A stretch of 64,000 bases of DNA from Rhizobium sp. RU36D. GTDB taxonomy: Bacteria > Pseudomonadota > Alphaproteobacteria > Rhizobiales > Rhizobiaceae. The position numbers and the translations under genes are program-made. Location of the stretch: NCBI RefSeq assembly GCF_900176345.1, contig NZ_FWXU01000001.1, positions 124,001 to 188,000 on the forward strand, written 5' to 3'. The notes beneath the pieces are model-generated. The model saw only the letters and a list, made by a program, of their open reading frames with translations, was not told where the DNA came from and did not search any database. Positions 55,118-63,143 of this stretch are shown one piece after another; the stretch's first letter is position 1, and each line of letters begins with the position of its first letter.

Positions 55118-56362
55118 TCAGATCGCCAGCCCAAGCTCCTTCTCCCGCTCGATATAGAGACGCTGCTTGTCGGTGGCGTAGTCGCGCACGATCGGCACCG
55201 CATCGCGCTTGCGCGACAGCTGCAGGTGGAACACCATCTGGCTGCCGGCACGGAAGGTTATCTCGCAGCTGATCAGGTAAAACTCCCACATCCGCGCAAA
55301 CCGCTCGTCATACATGGCGACGACCTTGTCCCGATTGGCCTGAAAACGCCGCTCCCAATGGGCGAGCGTGGTGGCGTAATGCAGGCGCAGGACCTCGATA
55401 TCCGTCACCCATAGACTGTTCTGCTCGGTGACGGCCAGCACCTCCGACAGCGCCGGCGAATAGCCGCCCGGGAAGATATATTTCCGGATCCAGGGGCTGG
55501 TCATGCCGGGCGGGCTCATATGCCCTATGGAATGGATGAGAGCCACGCCGTCATCGGGCATCAGCGCATTGAGCTGCTTGAAGAACTCGTCATAGTGCTG
55601 GACGCCGACATGTTCGAACATGCCGACCGAGACGATGCGGTCGAATTTTTCCGTAACGTCGCGGTAGTCCTTGAGCTCAAAGCGAACCCGATTGGAAAGA
55701 CCGGCCTCCGCCGCGCGCTTGGTGGCCAGCGCATGCTGCTCGGTGGACAGCGTCACGCCAACCACCTCGACATTTTCCAGTTGCGCCAGATAGAGAGCCA
55801 GGTCGCCCCAGCCGCAGCCGATATCCAACACCTTCATGCCGGGCTTCAGGTCGAGCTTGGCGGCCAAGAGCCTCAGCTTGTTGCGCTGCGCCTGCTCCAG
55901 CGTCTCGTTTTCATCGCGGAAATAGGCGCAGGAATAAAGCATGTTGTCGTCGAGGAAGAGCCGGTAGAACTCATTGCCCAGATCGTAGTGGTGGGCGACG
56001 TTCTGTTTCGACTCGTCCTTCTTGTTGGACTGCAGCCGTTTGCGGAACTTCATCTTGATGGCGCGCAGCACCTTCTGGATCGGATATTTACCGAGGGACA
56101 GGCGGTTGACCGAGAAAAGCATCAGGAAGTCGCGCAGGTCAGAACCTTCCTCGAAGCGCATGGTGCCGTCCATATAGGCCTCGCCGGCGACGGTCTCGGC
56201 CTTGAAAACAAGCGAATTGTAGAGCTTGGGATCGGTGAGCCGCATGGTGACGACAGGGCCACCCGGCGCACCGCCGAACACATGCCGCTTGCCCTCGGCA
56301 TCGATGACCGTCAACTGGCCCTTCTTGATGAAGGATTTCAGCATATGGGAAAGCAGAAACAT
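55118..56362 (-). CDS. cfa: Cyclopropane-fatty-acyl-phospholipid synthase
   Basis: A 414-residue S-adenosylmethionine-dependent enzyme that converts unsaturated acyl chains of membrane phospholipids to cyclopropane chains, a stationary- and acid-phase change. The SAM motif V-L-D-I-G-C-G-W-G-D lies near residue 180; H-Y-D-L-G-N-E-F-Y near 125 and I-F-P-G-G-Y near 320 are diagnostic. The start at 56362 has GAGG five bases upstream; 13 more codons are open upstream. Its end faces a palindromic repeat. Confidence 0.93.
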   Translation of the reverse strand: MFLLSHMLKSFIKKGQLTVIDAEGKRHVFGGAPGGPVVTMRLTDPKLYNSLVFKAETVAGEAYMDGTMRFEEGSDLRDFLMLFSVNRLSLGKYPIQKVLRAIKMKFRKRLQSNKKDESKQNVAHHYDLGNEFYRLFLDDNMLYSCAYFRDENETLEQAQRNKLRLLAAKLDLKPGMKVLDIGCGWGDLALYLAQLENVEVVGVTLSTEQHALATKRAAEAGLSNRVRFELKDYRDVTEKFDRIVSVGMFEHVGVQHYDEFFKQLNALMPDDGVALIHSIGHMSPPGMTSPWIRKYIFPGGYSPALSEVLAVTEQNSLWVTDIEVLRLHYATTLAHWERRFQANRDKVVAMYDERFARMWEFYLISCEITFRAGSQMVFHLQLSRKRDAVPIVRDYATDKQRLYIEREKELGLAI

Positions 56363-56458
56363 GCGCACCTCGCCTCGGGGACCGATCATCTTGTGCGGCA
56401 TGCTAGCGATATTTGCCTCGCTCTCAATCCCCTAAGCAGCCCTCCCGACAAAGCACGC

Positions 56459-56494
56459 AAAAAAGGCTGCCGGCAATCAAGCCAGGCAGCCTTT
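56459..56494 (-). terminator. Intrinsic terminator of the second chemoreceptor gene
   Basis: Perfect ten-base stem AAAGGCTGCC/GGCAGCCTTT, followed on the minus strand by a T-rich run, 20 bases after the chemoreceptor stop and upstream of cfa. Confidence 0.85.
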
Positions 56495-56513
56495 CGATTT
56501 GCGGGAGATCGGC

Positions 56514-58550
56514 TCAGAACTCTTCCCAGTTTTCGGCGGATTTCTGCGTGGCGGGCGCACCACCCGAAAATGCCTTGGCCAGGGAATTCACCATGCTGCG
56601 CGCAGGCGACGGCACCGGTTTAGAGGCCTTTGCCTCCGAGATCCGTGGCTTGGTGGCAGGGCTGCGCACGGGCGTCGGCTGATAGCTCTGGGCTGCGGAG
56701 CGCTGATGTGCGAAGCCCGTATCGTCCAGGCTGAACTGACTGATGAGGCCAGCGAGAGACGACGCGCTTTCGGCAAGCCGATGCGTGACGGCCGTCGTCT
56801 CTTCCACCATGGCGGCGTTCTTCTGGGTGAACTGGTCCATCCTGTTCACCGATCCATTGATCTCCTGCAGACCCGTGGACTGCTCCCGCGCGGAGGTCGC
56901 GATGGAGGCGATATGATCGGTGATGCGGGCGACCTGGTCGGAGATCGTGCCAAGCGCCTGGCCCGTGGCCTGCACGAGGCGCACGCCATCGGCAACCTCC
57001 TCGCCCGACTTGGTGATTAGCGCCTTGATATCCTTGGCCGCATTGGCCGACCGCTGGGCCAGTTCACGGACCTCCTGCGCGACGACCGCGAAGCCCTTGC
57101 CGGCCTCACCCGCGCGGGCAGCCTCGACGCCGGCATTCAGCGCCAAGAGGTTCGTCTGGAACGCGATCTCATCGATCACATTGATGATTTTGGAAATCTC
57201 GTTCGAGGCGCCTTCGATGCGCCCCATGGCGTCCACGGCGTCGGAGACGACCTTGCTGGAGGCCTCCGTGCTCTTGCGCGTCTTGCTGGCCATGTCGGAT
57301 GCCTCATCGGCGCGGCTGGACGCACTGCGCACGATCGAGGTGATCTCTTCGAGCGCAGCGGAGGTTTCCTCCAGCGAGGCGGCCTGCTGCTCGGTGCGTT
57401 TCGACAGGTCGGATGCAGCAGAGCGCATCTCCGAAGCACTCGCCTCGACCGACATGGTTTCATTGCGGAGATGCGCCAGAGTCGAACTCAGTTTTTCTAC
57501 GGAATTGTTGAAGTCGATCCGCAGCCTGTCCAGTCCATCGGCAAAGGGCCGGTCCAACCGGATCCGCAGATCGCCTTCGCTCAGGCGATGCAAGGCGTCG
57601 CCGAGAGTGTCGACAGCAAATTGCGTTTGCCGAGTCTCGTCCGCCTTCGCCGCTTCGCGCGCCTGCCGTTCCTGTTCGCTCAGGGACCGATTGGCGGCAG
57701 CGTCCCGCTCCATCTCGGCCTTCGCCAGGGCGTTTTCGCGGAAGATGTCGAGAGCACGGGCCAATGCGCCGACCTCGTTGCGAAGATCGCGATGCGGCAC
57801 ATCGATATCCAGGCGCCCCTCCGACAAGGAAGCCGCCACGCCGGTCAGCCGCGGCACCGGCCCCATGATCTTGCGGGCGACGAAGATCATCAATCCAACC
57901 GCGCCGACCATCACCACGGCAGCCGAAATGCCGATGGTCCAGGCCATCTGGGTGGCGATCACATTGATATCCGCAGTGCGGACACCGGCATAGACCATGC
58001 CGATCACGCTGCCGGCCGGCGAGAAGATCGGCTGGTAGATCGTGTAGTAAGGCGTTCCGAGAATGACCGCCTCGCCGCGATAGGTCTGGCCCTTGGTGAC
58101 GACAGGATACACGGCACCGGTCTGGCCGAGCTGCGTTCCAACCGCGCGGTTGCCGTCAGGCTTGACGATATTGGTGGTGCGGCGCCAGAAATCCTTGTTC
58201 GAGTCATCCCAACCGAAGATGGTCGCGGTCTGGCCGGTCATCCGGCCGATGGAATCGATCATGGTATGGGACGTGAATTCCCGCGGCACCTCGTTCATCA
58301 CGATGCGCTCGACATTCCCATCCTTGGCCCAGGTGATCGCGGTTCCCGGCACATCGCGCTCGATGATCGTGGCGGCGATCCGAAGGCTCGTGTTCTGATC
58401 CTCAAGCGCCTGGCTGGCAATCCGTTTTGAAATGCTGCCCGATATGGCCCACGCCACAACTGACAGGGCGATCAGTAGGATCACCGCCGTCGTTGCGGTC
58501 ACGGTCCCCACCAGACCAAATCTTGAGAACAACTTCACCGTCCACTCCAT
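56514..58550 (-). CDS. Methyl-accepting chemotaxis protein with CheR-binding tail
   Basis: A 678-residue chemoreceptor: membrane helix at about 13-37, periplasmic single-Cache-type domain (about 40-195, G-T-P-Y-Y-T-I-Y-Q-P-I), second helix 205-225, HAMP, and the signalling hairpin with [16 protein letters not shown]. It ends N-W-E-E-F, a pentapeptide of the kind that tethers CheR and CheB, so it is probably a major receptor that assists adaptation. The other receptor in this window lacks the tail. Ligand unknown; Cache domains often bind small carboxylates. Confidence 0.92.
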   Translation of the reverse strand: MEWTVKLFSRFGLVGTVTATTAVILLIALSVVAWAISGSISKRIASQALEDQNTSLRIAATIIERDVPGTAITWAKDGNVERIVMNEVPREFTSHTMIDSIGRMTGQTATIFGWDDSNKDFWRRTTNIVKPDGNRAVGTQLGQTGAVYPVVTKGQTYRGEAVILGTPYYTIYQPIFSPAGSVIGMVYAGVRTADINVIATQMAWTIGISAAVVMVGAVGLMIFVARKIMGPVPRLTGVAASLSEGRLDIDVPHRDLRNEVGALARALDIFRENALAKAEMERDAAANRSLSEQERQAREAAKADETRQTQFAVDTLGDALHRLSEGDLRIRLDRPFADGLDRLRIDFNNSVEKLSSTLAHLRNETMSVEASASEMRSAASDLSKRTEQQAASLEETSAALEEITSIVRSASSRADEASDMASKTRKSTEASSKVVSDAVDAMGRIEGASNEISKIINVIDEIAFQTNLLALNAGVEAARAGEAGKGFAVVAQEVRELAQRSANAAKDIKALITKSGEEVADGVRLVQATGQALGTISDQVARITDHIASIATSAREQSTGLQEINGSVNRMDQFTQKNAAMVEETTAVTHRLAESASSLAGLISQFSLDDTGFAHQRSAAQSYQPTPVRSPATKPRISEAKASKPVPSPARSMVNSLAKAFSGGAPATQKSAENWEEF

Positions 58551-58700
58551 TTGATGACTTATGTCAATTTAGATTAAACTCACGAAGTTAACGGGCCGTT
58601 GCAAGAAACCACCTTTCCCCAGCGTGCCAAAGCGCTTACGGGAGCTCTTTTTAGTTGTTGTTGCGGTTCCGATGCCTTTAAATGTCGCTCAAAGGTTAAA

Positions 58701-59291
58701 ATGACGGCAGCAGTAATGAATTCGAAAAAAATGAAGGCGGACATCCGCAAGCAATGCCTGGCACGGCGAGATGCGATCCATGTCGAGCAGCGGCTGGAAA
58801 AGAGCCTGGCGATATCGACCTATGCGGGCCAGGCGCTGACCTTCTCGCCGGGAACGATCCTCTCCGGCTTTTTCCCAATTCGCTCCGAACCCGATATCCG
58901 ACCGCTAATGTCTAATATGAAGGCCCACGGCGCGCGTCTTTGCCTGCCTGTCGTCATGGACAAGGAAACCATCGTTTTCCGGGAACTGGTTCTGGGCGCG
59001 GAACTGGTCAATACCGGCTTCGGTACGCGTGGCCCTGGACCGGATGCGACCGAACTCGACCCGGAAATCATGCTGGTTCCGCTCGCCGCCTTCGACGACA
59101 AGGGCAATCGCATCGGCTATGGTGCGGGCCATTATGACAGGGCAATCGCGCGTCTGCGTCGAAAGAGCCGTCCGCCGCGATTGATCGGCATTGCCTTTGA
59201 CTGCCAGGAAGTGCCACAAGTGCCCTTCGAGCCCCATGACGTTGCCCTGGATGCCATCGTGACGGAGAGCGGCTTGCGGCAATTCAGGTAG
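58701..59291 (+). CDS. 5-formyltetrahydrofolate cyclo-ligase
   Basis: A 196-residue ATP-dependent enzyme (YgfA/Fau/MTHFS) that converts 5-formyl-THF to 5,10-methenyl-THF. The family motif G-Y-G-A-G-H-Y-D-R lies near residue 150 and S-G-F-F-P-I-R-S-E near 58. The ATG at 58701 has AAGG five bases upstream. In many proteobacteria this gene directly follows 6S RNA; here it is 4.4 kb away with four features between. It lies 14 bases before the YmdB-type gene. Confidence 0.9.
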   Translation: MTAAVMNSKKMKADIRKQCLARRDAIHVEQRLEKSLAISTYAGQALTFSPGTILSGFFPIRSEPDIRPLMSNMKAHGARLCLPVVMDKETIVFRELVLGAELVNTGFGTRGPGPDATELDPEIMLVPLAAFDDKGNRIGYGAGHYDRAIARLRRKSRPPRLIGIAFDCQEVPQVPFEPHDVALDAIVTESGLRQFR

Positions 59292-59305
59292 CGACAGGAC
59301 AAGGC

Positions 59306-60130
59306 ATGCGACTGCTGTTTTTGGGTGACATGGTGGGCAAGACCGGACGGACGGCGGTTTGGGAAAAACTTCCCGGACTGATATCGGATCTGAAGCTCGA
59401 CTTCGTCATCGTCAACGGCGAGAACGCGGCCGGCGGCTTCGGCATCACCGAGGATATCTATCTCGAAACCATCAATGCCGGCGCCGACGTGGTCACCACC
59501 GGCAACCATGTCTGGGACCAGAAGGAGGCTGTTTCCTTCTGCCAGCGCCACGAACAATTCCTCCGACCCGCCAATTATCCCGCCGGCACGCCCGGCCGCG
59601 GCTCGGGGCTCTACTATGCCCGCAACGGCGCCCGCGTGCTGGTGGCCAACATCATGGGCCGGGTCTTCATGCATCCGGAACTCGACGACCCCTTCAAGTC
59701 AGCAGAAGCGATCCTAGCCGCCTGCCCGCTGAAGGAACAGGCCGACGCCATCATCTTCGACTTCCATGCCGAGGCCACCAGCGAGAAACAGTGCTTCGGA
59801 CATTTCGTCGATGGCCGCGCGAGCTTCGTCGTTGGTACCCATACCCATGTGCCGACCGCCGATGCCCAGATCCTCAATGGCGGAACTGCCTATATGTCGG
59901 ACGCCGGCATGTGCGGCGACTATGATTCCTCGCTCGGCATGGAGAAGGAAGAGCCGCTCAACCGCTTCATTTCCAAGATGCCGAAGGGCCGCTTCGAGGC
60001 CGCCCATGGCCCCGCCACCATCTGCGGCGTCGGCGTCGAGATCTCCGATAGCACCGGGCTTGCCGAAAAGATCGCACCGCTCAGGCTCGGTCCACGGCTG
60101 GCGGAAACGATCCCCGATTTCTGGAGATAG
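59306..60130 (+). CDS. YmdB-type (TIGR00282) metallophosphoesterase
   Basis: A 274-residue calcineurin-like phosphoesterase. It begins M-R-L-L-F-L-G-D-M-V-G and has the metal ligands V-N-G-E-N-A-A, T-G-N-H-V-W-D, F-D-F-H-A-E-A-T-S-E and G-T-H-T-H-V-P-T. The B. subtilis YmdB homologue hydrolyses 2',3'-cyclic nucleotides and affects biofilm and RNA turnover; the role here is inferred only. It is co-directional with the cyclo-ligase gene, spacing 14 bases. Confidence 0.9.
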   Translation: MRLLFLGDMVGKTGRTAVWEKLPGLISDLKLDFVIVNGENAAGGFGITEDIYLETINAGADVVTTGNHVWDQKEAVSFCQRHEQFLRPANYPAGTPGRGSGLYYARNGARVLVANIMGRVFMHPELDDPFKSAEAILAACPLKEQADAIIFDFHAEATSEKQCFGHFVDGRASFVVGTHTHVPTADAQILNGGTAYMSDAGMCGDYDSSLGMEKEEPLNRFISKMPKGRFEAAHGPATICGVGVEISDSTGLAEKIAPLRLGPRLAETIPDFWR

Positions 60131-60246
60131 GGCTTTTTTCTACCCGCTTGAGATAACGCAATTGTGAGTCCGGATTGCATCGCCGCGGGTGGAAGACCAC
60201 GCCGTCCTGCGGCATGATCTCCCGGACTTGACGGTGCGGGAGCGGC

Positions 60247-61077
60247 ATGATGCTGCAGAGACTAGCCTATGGTTTCCTGGGTTCAATGATCCTCGCTGGC
60301 CTTGCGCAGGCGCAGGAGGCCCGCCCGCCCGTCAGTCAATGCCAGCTCGTGGCTGAAGCGCTGCCATCGGTACAGTTTGCCCGATTGGACACCCCTGAGC
60401 TTCCGGTTCACAAAGCTGCGCTGGCGGAAGATGTGACCATCACCTTTCTCGGCCATTCGACCTTCCAGATAACCACCCCGAGCGGGGTCGAGATCGCGAC
60501 GGATTATAATGGCTGGCTGCGATCGGCGCGGCTGCCTGACGTTGTGACCATGAACAAGGCGCATTCCAGCCACTATACCCTGACCCCTGATCCGGGCATC
60601 GCCAATGTTCTGCATGGTTGGAGCGATGTGCCGGGCGAAGGGGCCAAGCATAATATCCTCGTCGGCGATACCTATATCCGCAATGTGGTGAGCGATATCA
60701 GAAGCTGGGGCGGCGAGGTCGAGCCGAATGCCAATTCCATCTTCATCTTCGAGGTGGCAGGCCTCTGCATCGGCCATCTCGGCCATCTGCATTACGAGCT
60801 GAACGAAACGCAATATGCGGAAATCGGCCGGCTTGATGTGGTGATGGTGCCTGTCGATGGCGGGCTGACCATGGGTGCGCAGAGCATGAGCCAGGTCATC
60901 CAGCGCCTGCGCTCTGCGCTGATCCTGCCGATGCACCGCCGCGGACCGCCGGTCGATAGCTTCATCGCCATGTTTGACGAACGCTACGACTGGTCCATGT
61001 CGGAACATTCCAGCGTGACGGTATCGATGCGCAACCTGCCGAAGAAGCCGCTCATCCTGGTTCTAAAAGGTGTCTAG
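60247..61077 (+). CDS. Exported MBL-fold metallohydrolase
   Basis: A 276-residue protein with a signal peptide (residues 1-22, ending A-Q-A). It is a UlaG-like metallo-beta-lactamase-fold hydrolase: T-F-L-G-H-S-T-F-Q-I, then A-H-S-S-H-Y, H-L-G-H-L and P-M-H-R-R. The usual H-x-H-x-D-H metal motif is reduced to S-S-H-Y, so the metal site is atypical. The substrate is unknown. It is monocistronic and convergent with the PNPOx gene. Confidence 0.75.
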   Translation: MMLQRLAYGFLGSMILAGLAQAQEARPPVSQCQLVAEALPSVQFARLDTPELPVHKAALAEDVTITFLGHSTFQITTPSGVEIATDYNGWLRSARLPDVVTMNKAHSSHYTLTPDPGIANVLHGWSDVPGEGAKHNILVGDTYIRNVVSDIRSWGGEVEPNANSIFIFEVAGLCIGHLGHLHYELNETQYAEIGRLDVVMVPVDGGLTMGAQSMSQVIQRLRSALILPMHRRGPPVDSFIAMFDERYDWSMSEHSSVTVSMRNLPKKPLILVLKGV

Positions 61078-61130
61078 GGCGCCGAAGCAACAGCCACGAC
61101 GCCCATGAAAAACTGACTGATGTTAGTCGA

Positions 61131-61652
61131 TTACTGCTTAGCGAGTGTAGGCGTGAACGCCAGATGCTGATGAACGCCAACGTCAGGCATCTTTTCGTCG
61201 CTCATATTGGCCTTGGCGATTTCCCAGCCGAAGCGCAGGGAATTGCCCGTCGAAGCCCAGATCTCGCCATCGTCAACGCGCAGCGCAAGCATGGTCAGCG
61301 TCGGGTCCGACTTGCCGCCATGATACCATGCCGCAACGATCGAGCTCCAATATTCATCGATCTTGGCCGGGTCGCGGGTTTCCGTAATCGTGCCGCTCAG
61401 GCAGGCATGGTAATCGTGGTTCTTGCCGACGACGCAGAAATGCGCCCGGGAGCCAGGGCGGATGCGCTGAACCAGGTCAGCATCGGTCTTGGAGTAGAAC
61501 CAGATGGTGTTCGTCTCACGGTCCACGAAGGGCGCCATCGGCTGCATATGCATGTGTTCGCCCTGAAGGCCAAGCATACCGGCATGGATTTCGTCGATCT
61601 CGTCCCAAAGCTGAATAACCGGGGTTTCGCGGGCTTCCGTCAGGCTGACCAT
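61131..61652 (-). CDS. Pyridoxamine 5'-phosphate oxidase-like stress protein
   Basis: A 173-residue split-barrel flavin-binding protein of the general-stress-protein-26 type: [11 protein letters not shown] and H-A-C-L-S-G-T are in the barrel. Activity is unknown; relatives bind FMN or FAD. The start at 61652 has AAGGAG seven bases upstream; an ATG at 61658 is too close to it. An EcfG-type promoter upstream agrees with a stress role. Confidence 0.85.
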   Translation of the reverse strand: MVSLTEARETPVIQLWDEIDEIHAGMLGLQGEHMHMQPMAPFVDRETNTIWFYSKTDADLVQRIRPGSRAHFCVVGKNHDYHACLSGTITETRDPAKIDEYWSSIVAAWYHGGKSDPTLTMLALRVDDGEIWASTGNSLRFGWEIAKANMSDEKMPDVGVHQHLAFTPTLAKQ

Positions 61653-61690
61653 CACCATCTCCTTATGTTCGTGTCGTCAGGAGCTTGGTG

Positions 61691-61715
61691 AACGACGGCC
61701 TCTGCGAATTGTTCC
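61691..61715 (-). promoter_or_regulatory. EcfG/RpoE2-type promoter for the PNPOx gene
   Basis: On the minus strand GGAAC (61715-61711), 16 bases, CGTT (61694-61691) match the general stress consensus. The -10 element is 39 bases before the start codon, nearly the same as in the DUF2171 case. Confidence 0.65.
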
Positions 61716-61845
61716 GCCAGCACCGGGAGCAGTCGCGGGGGTCAGTCCCGAAGCCATACCTGCAAAAGCTGCCCCTGCCCTTGAACCTCAGGCGCTTCGC
61801 ACATATAAGGCTGCATTCCACAAAATAGACGTGATCAGGGGTGCC

Positions 61846-62592
61846 ATGGCTGGCCATTCACAGTTCAAAAACATCATGCACCGCAAGGGCAAGCAGGACG
61901 GTATCCGTTCGAAGATGTTCTCCAAGCTTGCGCGCGAAATCACCGTCGCGGCGAAATCGGGCTTGCCCGACCCAACCATGAACGCCGCCCTTCGCCTGGC
62001 CGTGCAGAACGCCAAGGCGCAGTCGATGCCGAAAGACAATATCGACCGCGCGATCAAGAAGGCATCCGGTGCAGACGCCGAAAGCTATGATGCGATCCGC
62101 TATGAAGGCTACGGCCCCGGTGGCGTCGCGATCATTGTCGAGGCACTGACCGACAACCGTAACCGCACGGCGTCGAGCGTTCGCTCCACCTTCACCAAGG
62201 CCGGCGGCGCGTTGGGTGAAACCGGCTCGGTCTCCTTCTCCTTCGACCATGTCGGTGAAATCACCTACAAGGCCTCGGTCGGCGACGCCGACAAGGTGAT
62301 GGAAGCGGCCATCGAAGCCGGCGCGGAAGACGTCGTCAGCGATTACGACGGCCACACCATCTATTGCAGCTTCGAAGACATGAACGAAGTTTCCAAGGCG
62401 CTGGAAGCGGTGCTCGGAGAAGCCGACTCGGTTAAAGCGATCTGGAAGCCGCAGAACACCGTTCCGGTGGACGAGGAAAAGGCTCAGTCGCTGATGAAGC
62501 TGATCGACACGCTGGAAGACGATGACGACGTGCAGAACGTCTACTCGAACTTCGAAGTGTCGGACGAGGTCATGGCCAAGCTGTCGGCGTAA
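61846..62592 (+). CDS. yebC: YebC/PmpR-family regulator (TACO1-like)
   Basis: A 248-residue three-domain protein beginning [14 protein letters not shown]. Family members act as DNA-binding regulators or, by more recent work, as ribosome-associated factors that relieve stalling at proline stretches. The conserved G-Y-G-P-G-G-V-A and acidic last domain are intact. The ATG at 61846 fits homologues; upstream in-frame codons (61831) are not conserved. It is followed by a terminator. Confidence 0.93.
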   Translation: MAGHSQFKNIMHRKGKQDGIRSKMFSKLAREITVAAKSGLPDPTMNAALRLAVQNAKAQSMPKDNIDRAIKKASGADAESYDAIRYEGYGPGGVAIIVEALTDNRNRTASSVRSTFTKAGGALGETGSVSFSFDHVGEITYKASVGDADKVMEAAIEAGAEDVVSDYDGHTIYCSFEDMNEVSKALEAVLGEADSVKAIWKPQNTVPVDEEKAQSLMKLIDTLEDDDDVQNVYSNFEVSDEVMAKLSA

Positions 62593-62617
62593 CCAGTCTG
62601 GCTCAACGATTGACAAG

Positions 62618-62645
62618 CCCGGTCGTGCCAAACGACCGGGTTTTT
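62618..62645 (+). terminator. Intrinsic terminator after yebC
   Basis: Perfect nine-base stem CCCGGTCGT/ACGACCGGG followed by TTTTT. Confidence 0.9.
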
Positions 62646-62684
62646 CTATGCCGGCAATCGAGCCGCACAGGTCATCCAAACGAC

Positions 62685-62710
62685 AAAAAGCCCGGACAAG
62701 CCGGGCTTTC
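62685..62710 (-). terminator. Intrinsic terminator of rpmE
   Basis: Stem AGCCCGG/CCGGGCT with a short loop, followed on the minus strand by five T. Confidence 0.85.
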
Positions 62711-62733
62711 GAAGAACACAATCAAAAATTCGA

Positions 62734-62955
62734 TTAGAGGCCGAGGCCGCCGAAGCGCTTGTTGAACTTCGACAGGCGACCGCCGCGGTCCATCAGCTGC
62801 TGGTTGCCGCCGGTCCATGCCGGATGCGACTTCGGGTCGATTTCGAGGTTCATGACAGCGCCTTCCGAACCCCAGGTCGAGCGGGTTTCATATTCGGTGC
62901 CGTCGGTCATGACCACCTTAATCAGGTGGTAGTCGGGATGAATCTTGTCCTTCAT
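62734..62955 (-). CDS. rpmE: 50S ribosomal protein L31
   Basis: A 73-residue ribosomal protein ([10 protein letters not shown], then [12 protein letters not shown]). The zinc-binding cysteines of the C+ type are absent, so this is a zinc-independent form. It is monocistronic and divergent from the ABC exporter gene. Confidence 0.96.
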   Translation of the reverse strand: MKDKIHPDYHLIKVVMTDGTEYETRSTWGSEGAVMNLEIDPKSHPAWTGGNQQLMDRGGRLSKFNKRFGGLGL

Positions 62956-63143
62956 AGCGGTCTTCCTGCTTGGCCGGCGGGTCCATCTGTCGCAATTGCG
63001 TCAGCGGAGCGTATTGAAATAAATGAAGCCGCAAACCAGTCCGGCTACGGCTTCCCAATTCGATGCCGTGCCTATACATGAAGGGCGCGAAGATAACAAG
63101 TGCCTTGGCAGGAACCGCTGGTGCAGCGGTGGAGAATGCAATC

